Source of the DNA: Nocardioides sp. Kera G14
GTDB lineage: Bacteria; Actinomycetota; Actinomycetes; Propionibacteriales; Nocardioidaceae
NCBI RefSeq assembly: GCF_020715565.1
Contig: NZ_CP085839.1
Span: 2,542,001 to 2,606,000 of the forward strand
DNA length: 64,000 bases
Direction of reading: 5' to 3'
The position numbers and the translations under genes were made by a program. Under the pieces are notes generated by a model that was given only the letters and a program-made list of their open reading frames with translations, did not search any database and was not told the DNA's origin. This document shows positions 37,028 through 45,677 of the stretch, in pieces (position 1 is the stretch's first letter; the number at the start of each line of letters is the position of its first letter).

Positions 37028-39043
37028 TCACACGATCTTCGTCAGATCCTCCACCGTGGTGACCGGAGCGAGACAGACGAAACCACGGCAGACGTACGCC
37101 GTCGGGCTGCCGTCCTTGGCATGGCGGTCGGCGAGCAGCGGAATCTCCGGAGTGGCTTCGCCAGCGACGGCCACGATCCCTCCGGGTCGGGCCATGGCGG
37201 CACGGACGAGCTCGTCACGCGCCGGCCCGAGCGGGCCGACGACCGCGATCTCCTCGGGGCCATGCTCGAGGAGGGCGGCGGCGGTGAGGCTGTGACCGGC
37301 GAATCGTGGGGCCTTCTCCATGAGCTGGCTCGTCGTGGTCAGGGCCGCCTCCGCCCCCTCCCTGAACCGGCTCTCGCCCGTCAGCGCATGCGCAGTCACC
37401 AGTGCGTGGATCATCGCGCTCGTGCCCGACGGGCTCGCGTTGTCGGACGCGTCCCGCGGCCGGATCAACAGGCGCTCGGCGGCGGGCACATCGGCGGCCG
37501 TGTCGAAGAAGCCGCCGTCGCCTGCGTCGAATCGTGCGAGCGCCGAGTCGAGGAGCGCTGTGGCCCTCGCGAGCCAATCCGCGTCGACCGTGGCTCGCGC
37601 GAGGTCGAGGAAGGCTTGGGCCACGCAGCCGTAGTCCTCCAGCACGCCGGCGTGTTTGCCTGCCGCCCCGTCGCGGGAGACGCGAAGCAGCCGGAGGGTG
37701 CATGACTCCGGCTCCTCTGGGTTCCAGTTCCATTCACCCTGCGAATGGATTGCCACCAGAACCTCGCCCGCCTTGACCGCCACCTCGATCAGGTCCTCAC
37801 GTCCAAGACGGAGTCCGGCGTCGACCAGCCCGCTGATCGCCAGCCCGTTCCAAGCCGCGACGACCTTGTCGTCCCGTGCCGGCCGGACGCGTTGTGCACG
37901 GACGTCGAGGAGTCGAGCCTTCACCTCGCTGAGTCGTCTCAGCTCGTCCGGGTCAGTCGGCGCATGTCTCAGCTGGAGTGTCGACGTACCGTGCTCGAAG
38001 GTGCCGGCCTCGGTGACGTCGAAGACCTCGGCCGCCCATTGCCCGCGCTCGACGCCGAGCGCCTCGGTGAGCTGGGCCGGCGTCCAGACATAGAAGCGGC
38101 CCTCCTCCCCCTCGGAGTCGGCGTCCAGGGCGCTGGCGAAACCGCCTTCGGGTGTGCGCAGCTCGCGGATCATGAAGTCGGCCGTCTCTCCGGCGATGCG
38201 GTCGCCCAGATCGGTGCCGAGGCGCGCGTAGAGGCCGAGGAGCAGGCCGTTGTCGTAGAGCATCTTCTCGAAGTGCGGCACCACCCAGCCGCGATCGACC
38301 GAGTAGCGCGCGAAGCCGCCACCGATCTGGTCGTATATCCCGCCGCCCGCCATCGCCGCCACGGTCCGGTTCAGCATCATCCGGGCCTTGTCGCCGCTGC
38401 TGCGGCGGAGGAACTCGAGCACCATCGACGGCGGGAACTTCGGTGCTCCGCCAAATCCGCCGGCCGCTGGGTCGAACTGCTCCGCCAACGCCTCGACTGC
38501 TTCGCTCGTCGAGTAGGACGCGCCAGCGGCCGTATCGAGACCACTGCCCTGCGCGAGGTGCTCCCGCACGTTCGCCGCCACCTGGTCGATCTGGTCGCGC
38601 CGGTTCACCCAGCCGTCGGAGAGCGCCTGCAGGAGCTGCGTGAAGGCCGGGATACCGTGCGCCGGTCGCGGCGGGAAGTACGTGCCGGCGAAGAACGGCG
38701 AGCCCTCGTGATCGAGGAAGACCGTCATCGGCCACCCGCCCTGCCCGGTCAGCGCCGTCGTCGCGGCCATGTAGACCGCGTCCACGTCGGGCCGTTCCTC
38801 CCGGTCGACCTTGATCGAGACGAAGTGCTCGTTCATGTACGCCGCCGTCGACTCGTCCTCGAACGACTCATGAGCCATGACGTGGCACCAGTGACAGGCG
38901 GCGTAGCCGACCGACAACAGAATTGGTGTATCACGGCGCTTTGCCTCGGCGAACGCTTCGGGCCCCCACTCCCACCAATCCACTGGATTCTCCGCGTGTT
39001 GGAGCAAATACGGGCTTGTCGCGCTAGCCAATCTGTCGGCCAT
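37028..39043 (-). CDS. DUF255/SSP411-type thioredoxin-domain protein, 5' end supplied by the integrated element
   Basis: This is a 671-aa YyaL-like protein. The N-terminal thioredoxin-like domain (about 1-160) has the CHWC motif in [18 protein letters not shown]. The rest resembles an alpha/alpha barrel (for example [19 protein letters not shown]). Function is uncharacterised. The first 53 or so codons (38906-39043) have noticeably lower GC and different third positions than the rest, and the junction falls in the 23-bp repeat at 38883-38905. The element therefore replaced the 5' end but kept the frame. A copy of the 5' end remains at 56788-56962. Confidence 0.92.
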   Translation of the reverse strand: MADRLASATSPYLLQHAENPVDWWEWGPEAFAEAKRRDTPILLSVGYAACHWCHVMAHESFEDESTAAYMNEHFVSIKVDREERPDVDAVYMAATTALTGQGGWPMTVFLDHEGSPFFAGTYFPPRPAHGIPAFTQLLQALSDGWVNRRDQIDQVAANVREHLAQGSGLDTAAGASYSTSEAVEALAEQFDPAAGGFGGAPKFPPSMVLEFLRRSSGDKARMMLNRTVAAMAGGGIYDQIGGGFARYSVDRGWVVPHFEKMLYDNGLLLGLYARLGTDLGDRIAGETADFMIRELRTPEGGFASALDADSEGEEGRFYVWTPAQLTEALGVERGQWAAEVFDVTEAGTFEHGTSTLQLRHAPTDPDELRRLSEVKARLLDVRAQRVRPARDDKVVAAWNGLAISGLVDAGLRLGREDLIEVAVKAGEVLVAIHSQGEWNWNPEEPESCTLRLLRVSRDGAAGKHAGVLEDYGCVAQAFLDLARATVDADWLARATALLDSALARFDAGDGGFFDTAADVPAAERLLIRPRDASDNASPSGTSAMIHALVTAHALTGESRFREGAEAALTTTSQLMEKAPRFAGHSLTAAALLEHGPEEIAVVGPLGPARDELVRAAMARPGGIVAVAGEATPEIPLLADRHAKDGSPTAYVCRGFVCLAPVTTVEDLTKIV
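38883..38905. repeat. attL core (23-bp direct repeat, left)
   Basis: These 23 bases, from TGGCACCAGTG to GGCGGCGTA, are identical to 56799-56821. On the minus strand they encode YAACHWC of the DUF255 protein. Sequences diverge on both sides, as expected at an integrase crossover. Confidence 0.85.
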
Positions 39044-39064
39044 GCCTGCCACCTTCCGCCAGTG

Positions 39065-39114
39065 CGAATATGCATCGCTCAGCCCTCCTGATGCATATTC
39101 GTGATGCATATTCG
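39065..39114. repeat. Three GATGCATATTCG repeats beside the integrase
   Basis: The 12-mer occurs inverted at 39065-39076 and direct at 39090-39101 and 39103-39114. A partial copy, GATGCATATT, lies at 56675-56684 near the right end. The spacing suits arm-type integrase sites or an int operator. Confidence 0.6.
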
Positions 39115-39180
39115 ATCCGAAACGAGCGTAGGATGAGCCCTCTCGGGGCTCGCTCAGCCCAGCGTAGAAGGGAGCAGCAA

Positions 39181-40578
39181 TTGACGACTCGCAAGCGGTC
39201 GCTGCTGCTGGCGCAGGGCAAGGAGCGCCGGCTCGACGAAGGGCGCAAGGCTTGGCGGGTGCGGATGTACGCCACCGACAGCGGCTACCAGGTGCTTTTC
39301 AAGGCGCCGGCCGGCGAGGGCGAGCCGTGGAAGCGAGTCCTCAGACGCGCCGCAACGGAGGACGAGGCTCGCAAGATCTTCGCCCAAGCCGAGGCCGCGC
39401 TCGACACCGAGCAGGCCACGCCGACCAGCGCGCGGGTGAAGGCGACACAGACGATCGCTGCACTCGGCGCTGCCTACCTCGAGGACGGCCGAAAGCGCGG
39501 CAAGGCGGTCCGGACCATCCAGGGTCGTGAGTCGCGGCTCAACGCCCACATCATCCCGACGATCGGTGACGTCCAGGTCGCGAAGTGGCGGATCGAGCAC
39601 AGCCGCAAGGTGATGGAGAAGGCATCGAGGACGCTCCATTCGGCTCGTGGCAAGGAGGACCTGCGCGGGGCGATGGCCGCGATGCGCAAGCTCGCCTGGC
39701 GACTGGGCTGGCTCGACCGGTCGATCGATCCGCTGGACGGTCTGGAGATCGGTCGCTCGACGGTGCTGCATGGCGCGACAGCGCACTACGTCGACCCGCG
39801 ACTGCGTCCGGAGACTCGCCAGGTGCGGGCGATGGCCGCGGGTGCGGACGCCCTCTGCGGGCCGGACGGGACCGATCCCCTGATGACGCGGCTCTTGCTC
39901 TTCGGAACCAAGATCCGCGTCGCCGGCTTCGGTGGCCTCCGGCTCAGCGAACAGAACGGGCTCCGCGCGATCGACGTTTTCTTCGACCGCGGCTACGTGC
40001 ACGTCAACGGCTCATGGACCACGCCCCGGAACTCTCCCGGCTTCCGCGGGCCGGTGAAGAACCACGTGATCCACGAGGTCCCCCTCCCCCGCTCGCTGAT
40101 GCACGACGAACTGCTGCCGCGCGTGAAGTATCTGCTTGGGCTGCCAGCGAGGGCCTCGCTCCAGCAGGTGCTCAACGCCCAGGAGGAGGAGCGCGAACGC
40201 CGGGCCCGACTGGCCCAGCGTTCCGGCGACTCGAACCTGACCTGGTGGAACTATCCCGTCCCGCCCGAGGACGAGCAGTGGCTCTTCGTCGACACGGTCA
40301 CCGGCCTGCCGGTGAAACCGGAGATGCACAACGAGCGCTGGCACCGCGTCCGTCTCTGGGTCGACGAGCACGACCCGGACAACGCCTGGCCGAAGACGAT
40401 CGTCTACCGCAACCTCCGCCACCACGCCGCGACCAAGTGGTTCCACGACGAGCTTGGCGAGCCCTGGGAGGTCGTCGCCCAGTACCTCGGCGACAAGCTC
40501 ACCACTGTGCTCAACCACTACGTCCGCGCCGGCGAGGACGCGCTCCGGGATTCCGTCGCCAAACTTGCCAGGCGATAG
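39181..40578 (+). CDS. Tyrosine site-specific recombinase (integrase)
   Basis: This is a 465-aa integrase. The N-terminal arm/core-binding part (about 1-200) includes [21 protein letters not shown] and the catalytic domain has Arg in [18 protein letters not shown], HxxR-type [12 protein letters not shown] and the nucleophile Tyr in [13 protein letters not shown] at 39181 follows a GGGAG Shine-Dalgarno; ATG at 39133 is an alternative that would add 16 residues. It probably acts on the 23-bp repeat in the DUF255 gene. A decayed near-identical copy lies at 57040-58142. Confidence 0.9.
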   Translation: MTTRKRSLLLAQGKERRLDEGRKAWRVRMYATDSGYQVLFKAPAGEGEPWKRVLRRAATEDEARKIFAQAEAALDTEQATPTSARVKATQTIAALGAAYLEDGRKRGKAVRTIQGRESRLNAHIIPTIGDVQVAKWRIEHSRKVMEKASRTLHSARGKEDLRGAMAAMRKLAWRLGWLDRSIDPLDGLEIGRSTVLHGATAHYVDPRLRPETRQVRAMAAGADALCGPDGTDPLMTRLLLFGTKIRVAGFGGLRLSEQNGLRAIDVFFDRGYVHVNGSWTTPRNSPGFRGPVKNHVIHEVPLPRSLMHDELLPRVKYLLGLPARASLQQVLNAQEEERERRARLAQRSGDSNLTWWNYPVPPEDEQWLFVDTVTGLPVKPEMHNERWHRVRLWVDEHDPDNAWPKTIVYRNLRHHAATKWFHDELGEPWEVVAQYLGDKLTTVLNHYVRAGEDALRDSVAKLARR

Positions 40579-40815
40579 CACGGCTTCTGCCCGGACCTAT
40601 GCCGAACCGTCGATCGGCGGTGCCTAACGCGGCACGCCGCGTCACTGCGCCCACATAGACGCACCTCCGCATTGCGCATCCGTCCGAGCCCGCGAGACCG
40701 AGACCGACGACGCCTCGATCAAGAATCCTGTTAGGGAGGAGGTAGCGTCCTTATAGTCGGCTCGCGACGGTAGTGGTTCGGAGAGAGTCGTCCTTTCTGA
40801 TGCTCCTATCGTCCG
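40579..40815. other. Non-coding region between integrase and IS110
   Basis: No ORF is supported here. It holds the 3' end of the IS110 element, whose exact boundary is unclear because IS110 elements have no long terminal inverted repeats or target duplications. Confidence 0.5.
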
Positions 40816-42027
40816 TCAAGCGACGTGGAGCCAGTTTCGGTAGGTCTGGGCGAGGTTGTCGTTGCGGCGGATTCCGCGTTCGAGCTCGCTGATGGTGATG
40901 GGCCAGACGCCGAGCTCGTTGGCTGCGGTGGTCAGGGTGATGTTCTTGGCCTGGCGCAGCGGACGCAGGTCGTCGACGGCCGGGACGGTGACGGGGGTCG
41001 TCAGGTAACGGAAGACCTCCCGGGCGATCGCGCGCTTGAGTTTGCGGATGATCTCCATCGAGCTGAGGCCGGCCTGGCGTTGCTTGGTGACGTAGTCCTT
41101 GGTGCGGGGGTCCTTGGCCATGCGTACCAGTGCGATGCTGTGCAGTGCGCTGTTAGCGGCACGGTCCCCGCCACGGGACAACCGGTGCCGGGTGATCTTG
41201 CCCGAGGATGCCTGGATCGGGCTGGTGCCGCAGAGTGCTGCGAAGGCTGCCTCGGACCGTAGGCGCTCGGGGTTGCCGCCGGCGGTGAGCAGCAGTTGGG
41301 CACCGGTGTCGGGGCCGACGCCGTAGGCGGCCCGCAGCCCGGGGTTGGCGGCGGTGACGAGCTGGTCGAGCTCGATGCCGAGCTTGTCGTGCTCACGCTG
41401 CAGTTCGATGCAGCGCTGGGACAGGGTCTTCAGGGCCAGCATGATGGCCCGCTCGAGGGACTCACGGTCTGGTCGGATCTGGATGCGGGCGAGGACCTTG
41501 ATGCGCTCCTCGCGTCCCATCGAGCGGTAGCGCTCGCGGATCGCCGTGGGCGCGGTGATGAGCTGGTGGTGGATCTGGATCATCGCTGCAGTCCTCGCCT
41601 TGCGTGCCGAGCGGCGGGCGTTGTGCAGGGCCCGGATGCCTTCAATGACCGCGGGGTCCTTGGCGGGAGCCGTGCGATGGGAGCCCAGCGCCGCGCGCGC
41701 CGCCTGGTAGGCATCGATCGGGTCAGACTTGCCCAGGCGACGACGTTCGGCGCGTTCGGGCCGCATCACCTCGACGACCTCGATGTTGGCGGCGCGGGCC
41801 GCGGTGGCGATGCCGACTCCGTAGGAGGAGGTGCCCTCGATCCCGACCGCGGCCACATCGCCGTGGCTGGTGATGAACGCCAAGGTGCGTTGGTAGCCCT
41901 CGGGGCTGGTGGGGAACTCCTTGTCGCCCAGGTCGTGGCCCAAGGCGCTGATGACGGCGACATGGATCGATTCCTCGTGGGTGTCCACGCCGCCGTAGAC
42001 CTGCCCGGACTGTGCTTCGACTGTCAT
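40816..42027 (-). CDS. IS110-family transposase (DEDD)
   Basis: This is a 403-aa recombinase. The RuvC-like DEDD domain shows GGVDTHEESIHV, AVGIEGTSSYG and KSDPIDAYQAARAA. The Transposase_20 domain with the presumed catalytic Ser lies in TAGGNPERLRSEAAFAALCG to RLSRGGDRAANSAL. An extra C-terminal segment (last 60 residues, with TLTTAANELGVWPITISELERG) looks like an XRE-type HTH. ATG at 42027. The gene is intact. Confidence 0.92.
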   Translation of the reverse strand: MTVEAQSGQVYGGVDTHEESIHVAVISALGHDLGDKEFPTSPEGYQRTLAFITSHGDVAAVGIEGTSSYGVGIATAARAANIEVVEVMRPERAERRRLGKSDPIDAYQAARAALGSHRTAPAKDPAVIEGIRALHNARRSARKARTAAMIQIHHQLITAPTAIRERYRSMGREERIKVLARIQIRPDRESLERAIMLALKTLSQRCIELQREHDKLGIELDQLVTAANPGLRAAYGVGPDTGAQLLLTAGGNPERLRSEAAFAALCGTSPIQASSGKITRHRLSRGGDRAANSALHSIALVRMAKDPRTKDYVTKQRQAGLSSMEIIRKLKRAIAREVFRYLTTPVTVPAVDDLRPLRQAKNITLTTAANELGVWPITISELERGIRRNDNLAQTYRNWLHVA

Positions 42028-42260
42028 GCTGGAACTGCCTTCCACTCGTGAGGGTGGGCCCCAGCCGGGTGGGCAGACAGGACAGTAATGAGGCGCTTGC
42101 CAGGCTCTTATGAAGTCATGTCCGCCCGGCTGGCGCCGTTCAACGGCCTCCACCAGAGCCGGGCATTACAGAATCAAGACAGCCCAGCAGGACGTCAGTC
42201 GGACACATCGAGCCACGACCCCGGTGGAGTGTTCCGATCATTACTGTCGGTGCTCCCCGG
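42028..42260 (-). ncRNA. Candidate bridge RNA region of the IS110 element
   Basis: This is the non-coding 5' region of the transposase, where IS110-group elements encode their bridge RNA. GACAGTAATG (42081-42090) and CATTACTGTC (42239-42248) form a 10-bp inverted repeat around a GC-rich foldable region (for example GCCGGGC repeats in both orientations). The assignment rests on family knowledge and position; no covariance evidence is available. Confidence 0.45.
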
Positions 42261-42272
42261 CATGATGTCGGC

Positions 42273-43004
42273 ATGGCGAAGTTGGACCCTGAGTGGGCGA
42301 TCGAAGAGATCAACGCGTTCCTGAATGTCACGACACAGGTAGTGCCCGACATGGGACCTGGTATCGCGTACTTCGGAACGGTCATGCGCGGCCCCGAGAC
42401 CGAAGCCTCGCAACGTGCCCACGTGGTGGAGCAGATTCTCGATCGGGCGCTCCCCGGCTGGGAGAAGGACCGCCCGAAGAAGGACAGCGAGTTCTCGTGG
42501 CTCCGAGACCAGGCTTCTCGGGCCAAGGCCGCGTTGCAGCGACAGGCCGAGTTGGCTGAGAAGTTGGGGGACAACGCGCCCGACATGGATGCCTCGAACC
42601 TCCACCCGTGGGCGTGGGAAAACGGGAAGTCCTACTGGAACACGGGGCACTACCACCAGGCCGTCATGCAGGCCGCTATCCGGATCAACGCGGAGACACA
42701 GGCGAAGTTGGGCCGGATGGACGTGTCGGAGGTCGCACTGTTCAACGAAGCTTTCTCGCTCGACGCTCCGAAGGACGGAGCGCCTCGGCTTCGGCTTACT
42801 AAGGATGACGGCGGCAAGACCTATCAGAATCTCCACCGTGGCGCCCGGGCGTTCGCGGACGGGCTCTACACCGCAATTCGTAATCCCGGCATGCACAAGC
42901 CGCAACAGAGCGACGGCGGCGAGGAGCAGTTGGCACTAGAGCAGTTGGCCGCGTTCAGTCTTCTGGCGCGGTGGGTGGACCAGGCGACCCTCGATACGGC
43001 TTGA
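42273..43004 (+). CDS. TIGR02391/Ymh-like protein
   Basis: This is a 243-aa protein. The C-terminal half has the Ymh pattern: LHPWAWENGKSYWNTGHYHQAVMQAA, then VSEVALFNEAFSLDAPKDG and YQNLHRGARAFADGLYTAIRNPGMH. Such proteins are scattered in mobile islands and phages; abortive-infection roles have been suggested but I know no proven one. Its GC is lower than the host flank. The ATG starts 25 bp after the IS110 5' inverted repeat arm. Confidence 0.75.
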   Translation: MAKLDPEWAIEEINAFLNVTTQVVPDMGPGIAYFGTVMRGPETEASQRAHVVEQILDRALPGWEKDRPKKDSEFSWLRDQASRAKAALQRQAELAEKLGDNAPDMDASNLHPWAWENGKSYWNTGHYHQAVMQAAIRINAETQAKLGRMDVSEVALFNEAFSLDAPKDGAPRLRLTKDDGGKTYQNLHRGARAFADGLYTAIRNPGMHKPQQSDGGEEQLALEQLAAFSLLARWVDQATLDTA

Positions 43005-43030
43005 GCAACGCGAGGCCACACGCCAGCTAC

Positions 43031-43051
43031 GAACGCCGACTTCCGGCGTTC
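43031..43051. terminator. Hairpin after the Ymh-like gene
   Basis: GAACGCCG, loop ACTTC and CGGCGTTC form an 8-bp perfect stem 27 nt after the stop codon. A second inverted pair, GCCGTAAC/GTTACGGC (43145-43185), lies between it and the convergent DUF4238 gene. Confidence 0.5.
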
Positions 43052-43205
43052 CCGGCAGAAATTGAGGGACAGGTGCGATCCGCGTTCAGCGTTGGACAGG
43101 CCAGAGTCAGAGCGTTGAGACCCTCGGGGAACGCGTGAGGCTAGGCCGTAACAAGAGCCGTACCGCGGAGGGCCGACGTTACGGCGGACTCGTCGGTGAC
43201 TCCTT

Positions 43206-44123
43206 CTAAGGGAGCTGCCCTTCTCGATTCAGTTCTTGGTAGGCCTGTCCGATCCGCATGAAGTCTTCTTCGATGCCGCCGGGGCGCGCGATGACCCAGT
43301 GCTGAGCGCCTTGCCATTGGCGTTCGTTGTACCAACGCGCGACGTCGGACGTGACTGTGGTGGTCTCGCTCGTCGGTCCGAGGCCGAGCAAGATGCGCGG
43401 GCTGATAGGCATGGCGATCTGGTTGGCGTCGCCGAGGGCAACACCTTGGTGTGGGCCAACGCCGACGTGGCCGGGCTTCATAACGATAACGGGACTGTCG
43501 CCGATGACGAACTCGGAGCCTTCCGGGGCGAGCCCGAGTTGCACCTTCCACTTCCCCAAGATGGCGCGAGCACCCTCCAGGTTGATCGGATTCCTGTCGC
43601 AGTGCCACTCATCCGAGCCTTCGCTTATGGCGCGTTCGTGCAGCTGGATGGTGAAGTCGACGAGCTCCTCGGCGCTGGTGGCTTCTTCACCAAACGTGTT
43701 GCGGTAGGCGGTGGCGATCATCGGCAGGTGCTGGCCGAGGACACTGGTGATGCTCTGCTCGACGACCTGGCCTGTGAGGTTCATCCGTGCGGTCATCATG
43801 CCGCGGCTACGTGCCCAATGAACGGCGATCAGATCCCGCAAGGGTTCTTCGTCGCCTGGCTGCAGCGTCGGCTTCTCCTTGAGCCGAGCAAGGACATGTC
43901 CGGCGCGCGTTTCGACGCGACCCCACATCATCTCGGTCTCGTCCGGGGCATGCGCATCGAAGACAGTCTCGAAGATGCGAGACCCGAAGGGCACGCGCCG
44001 GTGCCGAGATGCGGCGCGGTCGTAGAAGGCGACCTGTCCGTGCTTGTCGGCGAATCCCTTGATGAGGAAGCGCGACACCGTGTGCTGCCCCATGGGTGCC
44101 CCAGGTTGTGTCGCCGCGGTCAT
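43206..44123 (-). CDS. DUF4238 protein
   Basis: This is a 305-aa protein with the DUF4238 start PMGQHTVSRFLIKGFADKHG and a central helical region (LRDLIAVHWARSRGMMTARMN). The C-terminal half has FVIGDSPVIVMKP and ISPRILLGLGP. Such genes occur in defence and mobile islands, but the biochemical activity is not known to me. No partner gene is adjacent except a doubtful 69-codon ORF whose stop overlaps its start. Confidence 0.8.
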   Translation of the reverse strand: MTAATQPGAPMGQHTVSRFLIKGFADKHGQVAFYDRAASRHRRVPFGSRIFETVFDAHAPDETEMMWGRVETRAGHVLARLKEKPTLQPGDEEPLRDLIAVHWARSRGMMTARMNLTGQVVEQSITSVLGQHLPMIATAYRNTFGEEATSAEELVDFTIQLHERAISEGSDEWHCDRNPINLEGARAILGKWKVQLGLAPEGSEFVIGDSPVIVMKPGHVGVGPHQGVALGDANQIAMPISPRILLGLGPTSETTTVTSDVARWYNERQWQGAQHWVIARPGGIEEDFMRIGQAYQELNREGQLP

Positions 44124-44329
44124 GCCATCAAGTTTCGGGTACTGGTCAAGGGGCTTACCGCAGACCGTATCGGCGTCGATTTAGGCTCAGCGACGGACAG
44201 GAGTGTGCCGCCTATGGGCGTGCCAGAGATCGGCTCCCCTACACAGTTCACGAGTTGCTGGTAGGCGTCCTTGGCGGTCCGAACGGAACTAGCCCTGCGA
44301 AGTGCACAGAGTTGCCGTATGGACTTCAC
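44120..44329 (-). CDS. Doubtful small ORF coupled to the DUF4238 gene
   Basis: A GTG at 44329 opens 69 codons (VKSIRQLCALRRASSVRTAK and onward) and its TGA overlaps the DUF4238 ATG in ATGA. The overlap is the only support; there is no clear Shine-Dalgarno and composition is Ser/Arg-rich. The rest of 44330-44553 shows no gene. Confidence 0.3.
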   Translation of the reverse strand: MKSIRQLCALRRASSVRTAKDAYQQLVNCVGEPISGTPIGGTLLSVAEPKSTPIRSAVSPLTSTRNLMA

Positions 44330-44507
44330 GTTCCAGACCTATGCGCTCGTCGGGGTCTAGGAGACCATCCGGACTTCGCCGACGGTTGTCGATGGCCCTT
44401 CGAGCAATAGAGTCTGCTCATGCCGCGATCCGCGCGCTGGCTAGGTAGGTCTTACCGCCGCCTGTGGTCACGCGCCACAGTTCCTCGGCGGCTGAAACGC
44501 ACGCTCG

Positions 44508-44522
44508 CAGTGACAGGCGGCG
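44508..44522. repeat. 15-bp internal match to the att core
   Basis: CAGTGACAGGCGGCG is identical to bases 7-21 of the 23-bp att core. The surrounding sequence is not similar to the DUF255 gene beyond this. Confidence 0.5.
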
Positions 44523-44553
44523 GCACGCCTACAAGTTCACGCCTAGTCCTCTG

Positions 44554-45216
44554 TCACTGGCGCTCGCCCTTATCGCGATCGAGGTCGTCCTCACGCTCGG
44601 CCTGCACGTGCGAGATGAACCAGGTGGCGACAGCAGCGGTCACAGATCCCACTAGTGCGATGCCGATCACCATCAGGGCGACCGCGATGGAGCGGCCGGT
44701 TGTGGTGACCGGGAATCGGTCGCCGTACCCGACCGTTGTCACCGTCTCGCACGCCCACCAAAGGGCGTCGCCGAAGGAGTTGATATTCGCGTTCGGTACG
44801 CCGCGCTCGGCGTCGAGCATGGTCAGCGCGCCGAGGAAGACGGAGGAGATCGCCGTGCCGATGACGTAGAGCGTTGCCCGGCCGGTGAAGGTCCGGGTGG
44901 CGCTTCGGCTCAGGAGACGTGCAAACGCTAGGGCCCGCAGGAGTCGGAGCGGACGCAGCATGGGCAGCGCGATCAGGGCGACGTCGTACCAATGGCGGAG
45001 GACGTACCGAAGACGCTCTTCGGCGAGCCCGATGCGGATGACGAAGTCGGCCAAGAAGGCGACCCAAACGGTCCACGACACGATGCTGAGCGAGGTCTCC
45101 AGCTCGTGGTCGAGGTGCGGATTGAGGACGGGCCAGGCGTAAGCCACCAGGAAGGCGAGGGCAAGTAGCAGAAGCGGGACCTCGCTGCGGCGCTCCCAAC
45201 TCTCGACGCGTGTCAC
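44554..45216 (-). CDS. Voltage-gated-type potassium channel
   Basis: This is a 220-aa membrane protein. S1-S4-like helices (LLLLALAFLVAYAWPVL, VSWTVWVAFLADFVIRIG, an Arg-rich segment RPLRLLRALAFARLL) precede the pore: SFGDALWWACETVTTVGYGD with an intact TVGYGD selectivity filter, then the last helix SIAVALMVIGIALVG. It should conduct potassium. Its job on a mobile element is unclear. GTG start. Confidence 0.9.
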   Translation of the reverse strand: MTRVESWERRSEVPLLLLALAFLVAYAWPVLNPHLDHELETSLSIVSWTVWVAFLADFVIRIGLAEERLRYVLRHWYDVALIALPMLRPLRLLRALAFARLLSRSATRTFTGRATLYVIGTAISSVFLGALTMLDAERGVPNANINSFGDALWWACETVTTVGYGDRFPVTTTGRSIAVALMVIGIALVGSVTAAVATWFISHVQAEREDDLDRDKGERQ

Positions 45217-45677
45217 GACGGCACGCTAGCGGCACGGCCGCGCTCATGGGGTCGGTTTGTCAGCAAGGTCTGAGCTCCGCAGGTCCGCAGTCACGGGGCA
45301 CGTCAGCGATCAAACGATGCGGCTATCGGACGCTCCTAACGAGTAGGCGGCGAGAGGGCCTGATCCGGCTGCAGGTGCCAGGTTAGAGGAGGCGTTGCCA
45401 CATTGGGTCGCCGTTACTCGAGCCGGCGTCACCCAAGGACCGCCGACTTCGAGGACCGGAAGCGCCCTCGATCCATTGCTCATCCCTCACTCGCGCCCAT
45501 CACCTAGCTCGCCATCACCAACCATTCATGGCTCCCCGATCCCTTCCTGCATCCGGCTCCTCACAACTCCCCAACCAGCGGCACGCATGCTACGAAAGTA
45601 GGTAACCCAGCGCCTCGAAAGTGGGCGCTGACCTGCGGACATGTGGTTGTCGACGGTTGTTGACGGAGGCGGTTTCG
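45217..45677. other. Non-coding region before the relaxase, candidate oriT
   Basis: About 460 bp without a supported gene. The last 50 bp contain GCTGACCTGCGGA (45627-45639) and TCGACGGTTGTT (45650-45661). Both have counterparts near the right end (56745-56757 and, inverted, 56774-56785). A transfer origin just upstream of a MobF gene is common, so this is the best oriT candidate. Confidence 0.45.

Noticed and set aside
38833-39075. Minus-strand ORF starting [12 protein letters not shown] with an AGGAGGG upstream
   Set aside because: It overlaps the DUF255 start in another frame and turns into a shadow of it; the good Shine-Dalgarno may be chance within the repeat region.
39065-39114. CRISPR-like array from the GATGCATATTCG repeats
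   Set aside because: Repeats are 12 bp with almost no spacer and in both orientations; no cas genes are present.
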